From NCBI RefSeq assembly GCF_002412165.1, contig NZ_NXIA01000002.1, positions 186,001-250,000 on the forward strand: 64,000 nt of DNA, read 5' to 3'. Below are positions 1-7,465 of this stretch, piece by piece. Below the pieces are notes generated by a model. It saw nothing but the letters and a program-made list of their open reading frames with translations. It did no database searches and was not told the DNA's origin. Made by a program: the position numbers and the translations under genes. The stretch's first letter is position 1. Each line of letters starts with the position of its first letter. The stretch is from Curtobacterium sp. 'Ferrero' (lineage in GTDB: Bacteria; Actinomycetota; Actinomycetes; Actinomycetales; Microbacteriaceae).

Positions 1-780
1 CGCCCGACGTGCCACCCACGAGTCGTGCGTGACGATGACCACGGTCAGCCCGCGCTCCTTCCACTGCTTCTCGATCAGGCCCATGATCTCGTCGCGCGTC
101 CCCTCGTCGAGCGCCCCGGTCGGCTCGTCGGCGAGCAGCACCGACGGGTTCTTCACGAGTGCCCGAGCGATCGCGACCCGCTGCTGCTGCCCGCCGGAGA
201 GCTCCGCCGGCAGGTGGTCGAGCCGTTCGCCCAGCCCGACCTCGCGGAGCGCCGCCGCGGAGCGCTCGCGCACCTCGGCCTTCGAGCGGTTCGCGAGGGA
301 CCCCGCGAACGCGGTCTCGACGTTCTCCAGGGCGGTCAACGTCGGGATGAGGTTGAAGCTCTGGAACACGAACCCGATCTCGGTCGCCCGGAGGTCGGTG
401 AGCGCCCCGTCGCCGAGCTTCGCGACGTCGTGGTCGCCGAGCAGGACGCTCCCGGCGCTCGGCCGGTCGAGCGCACCGAGCATCTGCAGCAGCGTGGACT
501 TGCCGCCGCCGGTCGGCCCCTGGATCGCCACGAGCTGGCCCTGCGGGATCGTCAGGTCGACGTTGGTCAGCGCGGTGACGGTCCGCTTCTTCTGCTGGTA
601 CGTCTTGCTCACGTTCTGCAGACGGTAGATCGGCCGGGAGGCGCGGCTCGCCTCCGTCGCGGACGCTGCGGTCGTCGGGGTGGTCACGGTGGCTCCTGTC
701 GGGTCGGGGGTGCTGCGGTCGTCGGCGGTCGCGTCCGGGCGTGCCGGGACGGGGACCGCGCCGGTGGTCGGCGCGGGCAT
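1..780 (-). CDS. ABC exporter ATPase (MacB/LolD type), 3' end outside window
   Basis: Nucleotide-binding subunit of an ABC exporter; 260 codons are visible and the C-terminus lies beyond base 1. Reading the minus strand from the ATG at 780 gives a 40-residue Ala/Pro/Thr-rich lead, then the ATPase fold: Walker A GPTGGGKST near residue 90, signature LSGGQQQRVAIARA near residue 185, Walker B LLADEP, then the H-loop VIVTHD. The ATG overlaps the TGA of the permease gene (ATGA), so the two are translationally coupled. A GTG at 686 would remove most of the unconserved lead and is an alternative start. The pairing with one FtsX-type permease fits MacB-like export of lipids, peptides or drugs. The substrate is unknown. 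Confidence 0.93.
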   Translation of the reverse strand, partial: MPAPTTGAVPVPARPDATADDRSTPDPTGATVTTPTTAASATEASRASRPIYRLQNVSKTYQQKKRTVTALTNVDLTIPQGQLVAIQGPTGGGKSTLLQMLGALDRPSAGSVLLGDHDVAKLGDGALTDLRATEIGFVFQSFNLIPTLTALENVETAFAGSLANRSKAEVRERSAAALREVGLGERLDHLPAELSGGQQQRVAIARALVKNPSVLLADEPTGALDEGTRDEIMGLIEKQWKERGLTVVIVTHDSWVARRA

Positions 781-2324
781 CAGGCGACGCTCCGCAGCGC
801 CTCGGCCGGTCGGAGCCGGCTCGCGCGCCACCCGCCGAGCGCGCCGGCGAGGAGGCCGCCGAGGATCGCGAGGCCGATGGCGAGGAGGATCACCTCGACG
901 GTCACGGGAGCGTGCAGGACGACGTCGGTCGTGCTGGCGCTGCTCGCACCGCCGCCGCCGAACCCACCGGCGGGGGCGCCACCGGCCGAGCCGCCACCGG
1001 CCGCTCCGGTCGCAGCGCCACCGGGCATCCCACCTCCTGTGCCCATGCCGCCACGGGTGGAGGTCGAGGCGCTCGCCGAGACCGTCGGGGCGATGACGTT
1101 CACGACGAGGATCCCGATGAGACCCACGGCTGCGCCGATCACCCCGCCGATGAGTCCCTGCACGAGCGACTCGCCCGCGACCTGTCGGGTGATCCGGCCG
1201 TTCGACCAGCCGATGGCCTTGAGCGTGCCGAACTCACGCGTGCGTCGGGTGACGCCGGAGATGGTGAACAGGATCGCGATGAGGAACGCCGCGGCGAGGA
1301 CCACGATCGACAGCCACGTGCCGAGGTTCGACACGAGCGACGACGCCGTGCCGAGGGACCCGGAGACGCTCGACGCGAGGTCGGCCTCGGTGGAGACGGT
1401 CGCGCTCGAGAGCTTCTTCGACAGCGCGGACTTGATCGTGCCCACGTCCGACGACGACTCGGCGGAGACGTAGATCGAGGTGACCTTGCCGTCGAGGTCG
1501 GCGAGCGACTGCGCGGTGTCGAGCGGGACGTACGTGTTCGAGCCTGTGGAGCTCGACGAGCCGGTCGACGCGACGATCCCGATGACGGTGAACTTCGTCC
1601 CGCCGATCGAGAGCGTGTCCCCGACGGCCTTGTCCTCGCTCTTCGCGTACGAGCTGTCGAGCACGACGACGTCCTTGCCGGCGTCCTTCGCCGTGAACGT
1701 GCGTCCCTTCGTCAGCTCGGTGCTCGTGAGGGGACCGACCGTGTCACCGGAGACGGGGATGCCCGTGACGGTGAACGAGTCGACGCTGAACGAGCCGCCG
1801 CCGAAGCCGCCACCCCCGCCGCCGCTCGGGGGACCCTGCTGCGCGTCGCTCTCGCCGGTGTTGCTGCTGCCCGTGCTGCTGCTGCCCGTGGTACCGCTGC
1901 TGTTCTGCTTGACCTGCCCGGAGAAGGTCGTGTCCTCGAGCGTCAGCACGCCGGTCGCCGCCTTGACGCCGTCCGTCGCCGTCACCGTCCGGACGTCCGA
2001 GGCACTGAGCGTGCTCGTGCCCCGTGCCACGGCGAGCCGCGACTGCGACAGGTCGGTCGAACCGCCGTCGCTGCCGGAGCGGCTGCCGAAGTCGAAGCTC
2101 GGCCGGCCGGTGCTGCCCGCGGTCGGCTCCTCGGTCTTCGTGACGGTGATGTCGGTGCCGACGCCGTAGACGGACTGCAGCACGCTCGCCTGGGCACGCT
2201 GCACCCCGCTGGCGATCGACGACACGATGACGACCAGGGCGATCGCGAGCGCCATGCCGACGGCGATGATGACCGTCTGCTTCCTGCGGTTCGTGAGCTC
2301 GCGCCTGAGGTAGGTCAGGAACAT
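780..2324 (-). CDS. ABC exporter permease, FtsX/MacB family
   Basis: Membrane subunit of 514 residues, partner of the overlapping ATPase gene. It has one N-terminal membrane segment (about residues 18-40), a large extracellular MacB-PCD-like domain, and three C-terminal membrane segments (about 335-360, 385-410, 480-505), which is the usual FtsX topology. The extracellular part holds an Asn/Ser/Thr-rich stretch and a Gly-rich linker (GGGGGGFGGG), and the loop before the last helix is again Gly/Ala-rich. Both look like flexible, fast-evolving insertions. The gene is divergent from the response regulator at 2474, so that two-component system probably controls the exporter (inference from position). 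Confidence 0.92.
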   Translation of the reverse strand: MFLTYLRRELTNRRKQTVIIAVGMALAIALVVIVSSIASGVQRAQASVLQSVYGVGTDITVTKTEEPTAGSTGRPSFDFGSRSGSDGGSTDLSQSRLAVARGTSTLSASDVRTVTATDGVKAATGVLTLEDTTFSGQVKQNSSGTTGSSSTGSSNTGESDAQQGPPSGGGGGGFGGGSFSVDSFTVTGIPVSGDTVGPLTSTELTKGRTFTAKDAGKDVVVLDSSYAKSEDKAVGDTLSIGGTKFTVIGIVASTGSSSSTGSNTYVPLDTAQSLADLDGKVTSIYVSAESSSDVGTIKSALSKKLSSATVSTEADLASSVSGSLGTASSLVSNLGTWLSIVVLAAAFLIAILFTISGVTRRTREFGTLKAIGWSNGRITRQVAGESLVQGLIGGVIGAAVGLIGILVVNVIAPTVSASASTSTRGGMGTGGGMPGGAATGAAGGGSAGGAPAGGFGGGGASSASTTDVVLHAPVTVEVILLAIGLAILGGLLAGALGGWRASRLRPAEALRSVA

Positions 2325-2460
2325 GGTTCTCCTCGGTGTAGGGATCGGGGAGACCGTAGGGACGGAGCTGATGAGCAGTGTCGCGGGATCCGATGAATGC
2401 GCTATGTGCGATCCACAGGACGGACATCGGCACGTCTCAGACCGCTCATAGGAAACTCTC

Positions 2461-2473
2461 GATACTCGAAGAC
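2461..2473 (+). promoter_or_regulatory. Candidate leaderless promoter of the response regulator
   Basis: GATACT at 2461-2466 lies 7 nt before the GTG at 2474, so transcription would begin at or next to the start codon. The 149-bp region 2325-2473 is shared with the divergent exporter operon and should hold both promoters. Confidence 0.45.
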
Positions 2474-3214
2474 GTGACCATCTCCCAGCCTGCAGCAGCC
2501 CCGCGCCTCACGCGTGCCGACGGTTCCCCGTTGCGCATCCTCGTCGTCGACGACGAGGCCAGCCTCACCGACCTCCTGTCCATGGCGCTCCGCTACGAGG
2601 GCTGGGACGTGAAGAGCGCGAACGGCGGCCAGGACGCCCTGAGCACGGCTCGGGAGTGGAAGCCCGACGCGATGGTGCTCGACGTGATGATGCCGGACCT
2701 CGACGGCCTGCAGGTCCTCAGCCGGCTCCGGCAGAACAACGACGACACCCCGGTGCTGTTCCTCACCGCGAAGGACAGCGTCGAGGACCGTGTGACCGGG
2801 CTCACGGCGGGCGGCGACGACTACGTCACGAAGCCGTTCTCGCTGGAAGAGGTGGTGGCGCGCCTCCGCGGGCTGATCCGCCGCTCGCAGATCTCGATCT
2901 CCGAGGCCGGCGACTCCCGCATCGTCGTCGGCGACCTCGTCCTCGACGAGGAGTCCTACGAGGTGTCGCGTGCCGGTCGTCCGATCGAGCTCACCGCCAC
3001 CGAGTTCGAGCTCCTCCGCTTCCTCATGCGCAACCCCCGCCGTGTGCTGTCGAAGGCGCAGATCCTCGACCGCGTGTGGTCGTACGACTTCGGCGGCAAG
3101 AGCTCCGTCGTCGAGATCTACATCTCCTACCTGCGCAAGAAGATCGACGCCGGTGAGACCCCGATGATCCACACGGTGCGCGGCGTCGGGTACGTCATCA
3201 AGCCGACGTCCTGA
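2474..3214 (+). CDS. OmpR/PhoB-family response regulator
   Basis: Two-component DNA-binding regulator of 246 residues. The receiver domain begins RILVVDDEAS; the phosphoacceptor is Asp70 in LDVMMPDLDG and the conserved Lys lies in VTKPFS. The C-terminal winged helix has the family pattern (ELTATEFELLRFLMRNPRRV, later RGVGYV). An in-frame ATG at 2378 would add 32 residues with no family resemblance, so the GTG at 2474 is preferred; it also fits the -10 element just upstream. The partner kinase starts 10 bp after the stop. Probable target: the divergent ABC exporter. Confidence 0.93.
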   Translation: MTISQPAAAPRLTRADGSPLRILVVDDEASLTDLLSMALRYEGWDVKSANGGQDALSTAREWKPDAMVLDVMMPDLDGLQVLSRLRQNNDDTPVLFLTAKDSVEDRVTGLTAGGDDYVTKPFSLEEVVARLRGLIRRSQISISEAGDSRIVVGDLVLDEESYEVSRAGRPIELTATEFELLRFLMRNPRRVLSKAQILDRVWSYDFGGKSSVVEIYISYLRKKIDAGETPMIHTVRGVGYVIKPTS

Positions 3215-3224
3215 GGTCCGCGCA

Positions 3225-4736
3225 GTGACCCTCCGTCGTCGGCTCGTCCTGAGCATCGTCGCCCTCGTCGTCGCCGTCTCCGCGGTCATCGGCGCGGGGA
3301 GCATCATCGCGCTCTCGACGATCCAGACCGCCGCGATCGACGCCCAGCTGCAGAAGGCGACCGACCGCGCGTCGACCCGGTTCGGACAGGGCGAGCAACC
3401 CCAGGGCGGACAGCGCCCGAACGACGACGCACTGCAGCCGCTCGGGCAGGCGGCCGGCACCCTCACGGCGTACTACGTCACCGGCGGCGGCGCGGGCGGC
3501 ATCGTCCTGAACGACGACGGGTCCCGCTCCCTGCTGACGACCGACCAGCTCTCCCGGCTGGGCGAGGTGAAGGTCGGCGTCGATCCGGCGACGCTGGACC
3601 TCGAGGGCGCACTCGGCCGGTACCGTGTGGCGGCCGTGCAGGTGGACACCCCGGGGATCGGCAACGCCGTCCTCGTGGTCGGGATCCCGATGGCACCCGT
3701 GTACCAGAGCGTCTGGTCACTGTTCTGGGTCGTCGTGGTGGTCGTCGCCGGGGCGCTGCTCGCCGGGTCGATCGTCGCCGCGGTCGTCGTCCGACGGGCG
3801 CTCCGACCCCTCGAACGTGTCGCCGAGACCGCCTCGGCCGTGGCGCGCATGCCCCTCGAGCGCAGCAGCGTCCTCGACGACGTGCGGGTCCCGGATGCCG
3901 ACCCCCGCACCGAGGTCGGGCGGGTCGGCGCCGCGTTCAACCGCATGCTCGGCCACATCGGCGGGGCGATGCAGGCCCGGGAACGCTCAGAGCAGAAGGT
4001 CCGGCAGTTCGTCGCCGACGCCTCGCACGAGCTCCGCACCCCGCTGGCCTCGGTGCGCGGGTACGCCGAGCTCACCCGCCGCATGGGCGCCGACCTGCCC
4101 GCGGACGTCGTCTACGCGATGAGCCGCATCGAGTCGGAGTCGAAGCGGATGACGAGCATGGTCGAGGACCTGCTGCTCCTCGCCCGGCTCGACGAGGGCC
4201 GGGAGATCCAGTTCGACGACGTCGACCTCACCGGGCTCGTGCTCGACGCCGTGAACGACGCGCACGCCGCCTCGCCGGGGCACGTCATCGAGGTGGACGT
4301 GCCGGACGCTCCGGTCGAGGTGCTCGGCGACGCCGCACGGCTCCACCAGGTCATCGTCAACCTCGTCACGAACGCCAGGACCCACACCCCCGAGGGCACC
4401 CGCATCACGGTCGGGATCGCCCGCACGTCCGACGGCGTGGACCTCACCGTCCGCGACACCGGACAGGGCATCGACCCGGAGTTCCTGCCGAAGCTGTTCG
4501 AGCGGTTCGCGCGTGCGGACTCCTCGCGCTCCCGGACCGTGGGTTCGACCGGCCTCGGGCTCGCGATCGTCGACGCGGTCGTGCAGGCGCACGGTGGACG
4601 CGTGGACGTGACGAGCGAGCCGGGCGACACCGTGTTCACGGTGCACCTGCCCGTCACGACGTCGGCGACGGTCGGCGACGACGCGGACCAGGCGGGCTGG
4701 TCGGAGACGCCAGAGGCGGCTCCCGCAACCACCTGA
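3225..4736 (+). CDS. Sensor histidine kinase (HAMP-HisKA-HATPase)
   Basis: Membrane sensor kinase of 503 residues, cognate to the regulator just upstream. Domains in order: membrane helix about 8-30, extracytoplasmic sensor about 31-160 with a Gln/Gly/Pro-rich patch, second helix about 163-188, HAMP about 190-255, HisKA with phospho-His268 in DASHELRTPL, then HATPase with the N box (VNLVTNARTHTPEG), G1 (VRDTGQGI) and G2 (STGLGLAIV). The GTG start is close to the regulator stop, so the two form one operon. The stop is followed at once by a 42-bp palindrome. Confidence 0.93.
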   Translation: MTLRRRLVLSIVALVVAVSAVIGAGSIIALSTIQTAAIDAQLQKATDRASTRFGQGEQPQGGQRPNDDALQPLGQAAGTLTAYYVTGGGAGGIVLNDDGSRSLLTTDQLSRLGEVKVGVDPATLDLEGALGRYRVAAVQVDTPGIGNAVLVVGIPMAPVYQSVWSLFWVVVVVVAGALLAGSIVAAVVVRRALRPLERVAETASAVARMPLERSSVLDDVRVPDADPRTEVGRVGAAFNRMLGHIGGAMQARERSEQKVRQFVADASHELRTPLASVRGYAELTRRMGADLPADVVYAMSRIESESKRMTSMVEDLLLLARLDEGREIQFDDVDLTGLVLDAVNDAHAASPGHVIEVDVPDAPVEVLGDAARLHQVIVNLVTNARTHTPEGTRITVGIARTSDGVDLTVRDTGQGIDPEFLPKLFERFARADSSRSRTVGSTGLGLAIVDAVVQAHGGRVDVTSEPGDTVFTVHLPVTTSATVGDDADQAGWSETPEAAPATT

Positions 4737-4780
4737 CGGACGGGAGGCGCGGTGCGGGCCCGCACCGCGCCTCCCGTCCG
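4737..4780. terminator. 42-bp palindromic element (copy 1), likely terminator
   Basis: Perfect inverted repeat with almost no loop: GGACGGGAGGCGCGGTGCGGG at 4738-4758 (21 nt) pairs with 4759-4779, and one further C-G pair closes it. It starts directly after the kinase stop codon. There is no U-tract. It is the first of five 42-bp family members in the window (10939, 13687, 18112, 34047). Confidence 0.7.
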
Positions 4781-4804
4781 GTGTCCCGGCGCTGTGGCGG
4801 ACGT

Positions 4805-4833
4805 TTGGTGCCGTCCGCGACGTCTGGTACAGT
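4805..4833 (+). promoter_or_regulatory. Promoter of the rplJ leader
   Basis: TTGGTG at 4805-4810 and TACAGT at 4828-4833 are separated by 17 bp, a good primary-sigma promoter. The predicted transcript starts near 4840, about 190 nt before rplJ. Confidence 0.65.
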
Positions 4834-4839
4834 TCTCGA

Positions 4840-4980
4840 AGCCAAAGACCGTCGGTTCCTGGCGCGCTCGCGCACCAGGCGAAGGTCCTCACTCCGTGAG
4901 GCAGCCCGCGCAGGTGTTCCGAACCTCTCCTTCCCTCGTGGGGGAGCAGCTCCGAGCCTCTGCGCCGGAGCTTTTTTCAT
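4840..4980 (+). ncRNA. Ribosomal protein L10 leader RNA
   Basis: Structured leader upstream of rplJ-rplL, where actinobacteria and other bacteria carry the L10 leader by which L10 (with L7/L12) represses its own operon. Visible helices: CCTGG (4858-4862) with CCAGG (4875-4879), and CCTCA (4887-4891) with TGAGG (4897-4901). A third pairing region around 4921-4950 is followed by the stem and U-run described separately. Identification rests on position and helices; I did not run a covariance model. Confidence 0.75.
4948..4977 (+). terminator. Candidate attenuator in the L10 leader
   Basis: AGCTCCG (4948-4954) pairs with CGGAGCT (4966-4972) and is followed by TTTTTT at 4972-4977, a classical intrinsic terminator placed before rplJ. 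The 5' arm could instead pair with GGAGC at 4943-4947 (GGAGCAGCTCC), giving a competing hairpin. This layout suggests transcription attenuation of the operon. Confidence 0.6.
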
Positions 4981-5028
4981 GTGTGCTGTGGACCCGGGGC
5001 TGCCGACAAGAAACCCCCAAGGAGAACC

Positions 5029-5544
5029 ATGGCGAACAAGGAAGCTGCGGTCGCCGAGCTCACGGAAGCATTCCAGAGCTCGAACGCCGTCCTGCTCACC
5101 GAGTACCGCGGTCTCACGGTGGCGCAGCTCAAGGAGCTCCGCAACTCGATCCGTGAGCACGCCACGTACGCCGTGGTGAAGAACACGCTGACCAAGATCG
5201 CGGCGAACAACGCCGGCATCTCGTCGTTCGACGACGAGCTCGCCGGTCCGTCCGCTCTCGCCTTCGTCCACGGTGACACCGTCGCCGTCGCGAAGTCGCT
5301 GCGTGCATTCGCCAAGGCGAACCCTCAGCTCGTGGTCAAGGGCGGTTACTTCGACGGTAACCCGCTCTCCGCGACCGAGGTGGACAAGCTCGCCGACCTC
5401 GAGTCCCGCGATGTGCTGCTCGGCAAGCTCGCCGGCGCCTTCAAGGCCTCGCTGTTCGGTGCTGCGTACCTGTTCCAGGCACCCCTCTCGCAGGCCGTCC
5501 GCACCGTGGACGCCCTCCGCGAGAAGCAGGAGTCCGCGGCCTGA
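5029..5544 (+). CDS. rplJ: 50S ribosomal protein L10
   Basis: Stalk-base protein of the large ribosomal subunit, 171 residues. It binds 23S rRNA and carries the L7/L12 dimers, and as free protein represses its own mRNA leader. The sequence begins [15 protein letters not shown] and has the family motif [17 protein letters not shown] and a central [10 protein letters not shown]. The ATG at 5029 has a good ribosome-binding site (AAGGAGA). An in-frame ATG 16 codons upstream lies in the leader and is rejected. Co-transcribed with rplL, 51 bp downstream. The genes rplK-rplA, often close to rplJ, are not upstream here. Confidence 0.98.
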   Translation: MANKEAAVAELTEAFQSSNAVLLTEYRGLTVAQLKELRNSIREHATYAVVKNTLTKIAANNAGISSFDDELAGPSALAFVHGDTVAVAKSLRAFAKANPQLVVKGGYFDGNPLSATEVDKLADLESRDVLLGKLAGAFKASLFGAAYLFQAPLSQAVRTVDALREKQESAA

Positions 5545-5595
5545 TCGGGCACGCGTTCCACAACCACACCACGCATTAGCAAGTAGGAGAAAATC

Positions 5596-5979
5596 ATGGC
5601 GAAGCTTTCGCAGGACGAGCTCATCGAGGCCTTCAAGGAGCTCACGCTCATCGAGCTCTCGGACTTCGTGAAGAAGTTCGAAGAGGTCTTCGAGGTCACC
5701 GCTGCTGCCCCCGTCGCGGTCGCCGCGGCCGGTGGCGCTGCTGCCCCCGCCGAGGAGGTCGAGGAGAAGACCGAGTTCGACGTCGTCCTCAAGTCGGCCG
5801 GTGACAAGAAGATCCAGGTCATCAAGGAGGTCCGTGGCCTCACGTCGCTCGGCCTCGGCGAGGCCAAGGCGCTCGTCGAGACCGCTGACGCCAAGATCCT
5901 CGAGGGCGTCAACAAGGAGACCGCTGACAAGGCGAAGGAGGCCCTCGAGGCCGCCGGCGCCACGATCGAGCTCGCGTAA
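5596..5979 (+). CDS. rplL: 50S ribosomal protein L7/L12
   Basis: Stalk protein that recruits translational GTPases, 127 residues. N-terminal dimerisation helices ([20 protein letters not shown]) are followed by the Ala/Val-rich hinge (about residues 37-52) and the C-terminal factor-binding domain with [18 protein letters not shown]. The start has a strong site (AGTAGGAGAAAATC before ATG). It is the last gene of the rplJL transcript, with a terminator 19 bp after the stop. Confidence 0.98.
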   Translation: MAKLSQDELIEAFKELTLIELSDFVKKFEEVFEVTAAAPVAVAAAGGAAAPAEEVEEKTEFDVVLKSAGDKKIQVIKEVRGLTSLGLGEAKALVETADAKILEGVNKETADKAKEALEAAGATIELA

Positions 5980-5997
5980 GTTCGACCGTCTGGTCTG

Positions 5998-6027
5998 AAG
6001 GCCGTCGCCCCTCGGGGCGGCGGCCTT
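5998..6027 (+). terminator. rplJL terminator
   Basis: AAGGCCGTCGCCCC (5998-6011) pairs with GGGGCGGCGGCCTT (6014-6027) over 14 positions, with one U-G wobble and a 2-nt gap that must open as the loop. The U-tract is poor. Confidence 0.8.
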
Positions 6028-6067
6028 CGTCGTGTGCGGGGGAGGGTGGGTGTGGGTCGTGGTGTTC

Positions 6068-6167
6068 GGCGTGCGGGCTGTCGCTTTCGCGAAAGCGAGT
6101 GGCTTGCGGGCTGTCGCTTTCGCGAAAGCGAGTGGCGTGCGGGCTGTCGCTTTCGCGAAAGCGACAG
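6068..6167. repeat. Three tandem 33-bp units, each with an 18-bp palindrome
   Basis: The perfect palindrome TCGCTTTCGCGAAAGCGA occurs at 6081-6098, 6114-6131 and 6147-6164, with starts exactly 33 bp apart. The linkers (GTGGCTTGCGGGCTG-like) are near-identical, so the array is a true tandem repeat with no unique spacers. The third copy extends to the 24-bp palindrome CTG...CAG at 6144-6167. A fourth copy lies on the far side of the next gene at 7343-7360. Confidence 0.9.
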
Positions 6168-6191
6168 GTTCGTCGCGCTGATCGCGTGCGA

Positions 6192-6249
6192 TCTGTCGCT
6201 TCAGCACGGCGAACGGCCCGGGGATCCGCAGATCTGTCGCTTCGACAAG
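6192..6249. repeat. CTGTCGCTTC half-sites left of the AbiEi/DUF559-type gene
   Basis: CTGTCGCTTC occurs at 6193 and 6234. The first, TCTGTCGCTTCAGC at 6192-6205, is the exact reverse complement of GCTGAAGCGACAGA at 7302-7315 on the other side of the gene at 6338. This makes a 14-bp inverted repeat bracketing about 1.1 kb. Confidence 0.8.
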
Positions 6250-6337
6250 TCCTCCACATGGCCGGGAGGCACAGCAGACGATCCACAGGTGGGCCGCGTC
6301 GTCCGCATTGGTCGCGCAAGGGCGACACGGTGCTGCC

Positions 6338-7255
6338 ATGCACCCAGCGAATGCCATCGAACTCCTGCGAACCGACCCCGTCGACCGTTCTGCATCGCGC
6401 CGCCTCCAACGCCGGCAGCGCGCCGGGCAGCTCGTCCGGGTCCGACACGGAGTCTTCGTCGACCGAGCAGCCTGGTCCGGACTGGACGCGCGGTCGAGGC
6501 ATCTCGTCCGGATGCGAGCGAGCGTGCCGATCCTCCGCCTCGACGCGGTGTTCGCACTGGACTCGGCGGCGGCCGTCCACGGTGTTCCGCGTCTCACGCC
6601 ATGGCCCGAGCGCGTGCACGCCGTGGTGCCGTCACTCGACCACACAGCACAGCGCGTCGGACTCACCCTGCACGCGGGCACGACCCGACTGGACGACCGG
6701 ACCTTCCACGGAGTCGCGTTCGCGTCACTCGCGCAGACGGTGGTCGAACTCGGTCGGCGCGGGGACCTCTCGACCGCGGTCGTGTCGCTCGACCACGCGC
6801 TCCGCAAGGGGGTCTCGGTCGACGAGCTCCAGACCATCGCGGACGAGGTCGGGCCGTGGGGTGGTGTGCGGGTCGAACACGCCCTCGACATCTGCGACGC
6901 CCGCCACGAGTCGGTCGGGGAGTCGTTCTTCGCTGCACGCGCCGCAGAACTCGGCTGCCCGGAAATGGAACCGCAGCACGAGTTCCGAGGAGCTGACGGC
7001 ACGGTCGACCGCGTCGACTTCTGGCTGCCCGAGCAGGGCATCGTGATCGAGTTCGACGGGCGCACGAAGTACGAAGACCCCTCGATGCTCCGAGGGAAGC
7101 GACCCGCCGACGCGCTCTGGGACGAGAAGCGTCGCGAAGACCGCATCCGCTCTCACGACGAAGTCCGTGGGTTCGTCCGCGTCTACTGGGAACACCTCAC
7201 GTCGAAGGAACGGCTGCGGGCGCAGCTCCGGCACCACCGGGTGCCATGCCGGTGA
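6338..7255 (+). CDS. AbiEi-like / DUF559-type protein
   Basis: Protein of 305 residues. The N-terminal third (DRSASRRLQRRQRAGQLVRV, then GVFVDRAAW) resembles the winged-helix lead of actinobacterial proteins annotated as type IV AbiEi-family antitoxin domain. The C-terminal part has a DUF559/Vsr-like nuclease-fold pattern: VDFWLPEQGIVIEFDGRTKY, with acidic Asp and Glu-x-Asp in place. No AbiEii-type toxin gene lies beside it, so a toxin-antitoxin role is not shown. The ATG at 6338 is preferred over an in-frame TTG at 6308. The gene is alone, flanked on both sides by CTGTCGCTT-type palindromes, which suggests an acquired unit or a self-regulated locus. The biochemical function is unknown. Confidence 0.8.
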   Translation: MHPANAIELLRTDPVDRSASRRLQRRQRAGQLVRVRHGVFVDRAAWSGLDARSRHLVRMRASVPILRLDAVFALDSAAAVHGVPRLTPWPERVHAVVPSLDHTAQRVGLTLHAGTTRLDDRTFHGVAFASLAQTVVELGRRGDLSTAVVSLDHALRKGVSVDELQTIADEVGPWGGVRVEHALDICDARHESVGESFFAARAAELGCPEMEPQHEFRGADGTVDRVDFWLPEQGIVIEFDGRTKYEDPSMLRGKRPADALWDEKRREDRIRSHDEVRGFVRVYWEHLTSKERLRAQLRHHRVPCR

Positions 7256-7261
7256 GTGGCT

Positions 7262-7363
7262 CAGAAGCGACACCCGTGCAGATCGCTTCGGGGAGAGCCC
7301 CGCTGAAGCGACAGAATCCCGGCGCGGTGACCGACGATCCTGTCGCTTTCGCGAAAGCGACGC
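7262..7363. repeat. Palindrome and half-sites right of the AbiEi/DUF559-type gene
   Basis: Contains AGAAGCGACAC at 7263-7273, GCTGAAGCGACAGA at 7302-7315 (exact partner of 6192-6205) and the full palindrome TCGCTTTCGCGAAAGCGA at 7343-7360. Half-site orientation here is mainly opposite to that on the left flank. Confidence 0.85.
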
Positions 7364-7373
7364 ACGGTTGGGT

Positions 7374-7452
7374 GCGGCCGCGAGCAGCGCGGGGCGGCCG
7401 TGGCGACCGGGGCGGGCGCAGCGGCGCGGCCGCGAGCAGCGCGGGGCGGCCG
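7374..7452. repeat. 27-bp direct repeat, two copies
   Basis: The same 27-bp sequence, beginning GCGGCCGCGAGCAGCGCGGG, is found at 7374-7400 and 7426-7452. It sits between the palindrome island and the 3' end of the amino acid permease. Confidence 0.75.
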
Positions 7453-7465
7453 GGCCGGGTGCGGG

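Noticed and set aside
6068..6167. Possible CRISPR array from regularly spaced 33-bp repeats
   Set aside because: The linkers are repeats too, not unique spacers; there are only three units and no cas genes nearby.
6192..7315. Insertion sequence with terminal inverted repeats
   Set aside because: The inverted repeats are real, but the enclosed gene is not a transposase and no target-site duplication is visible. Kept only as a finding.
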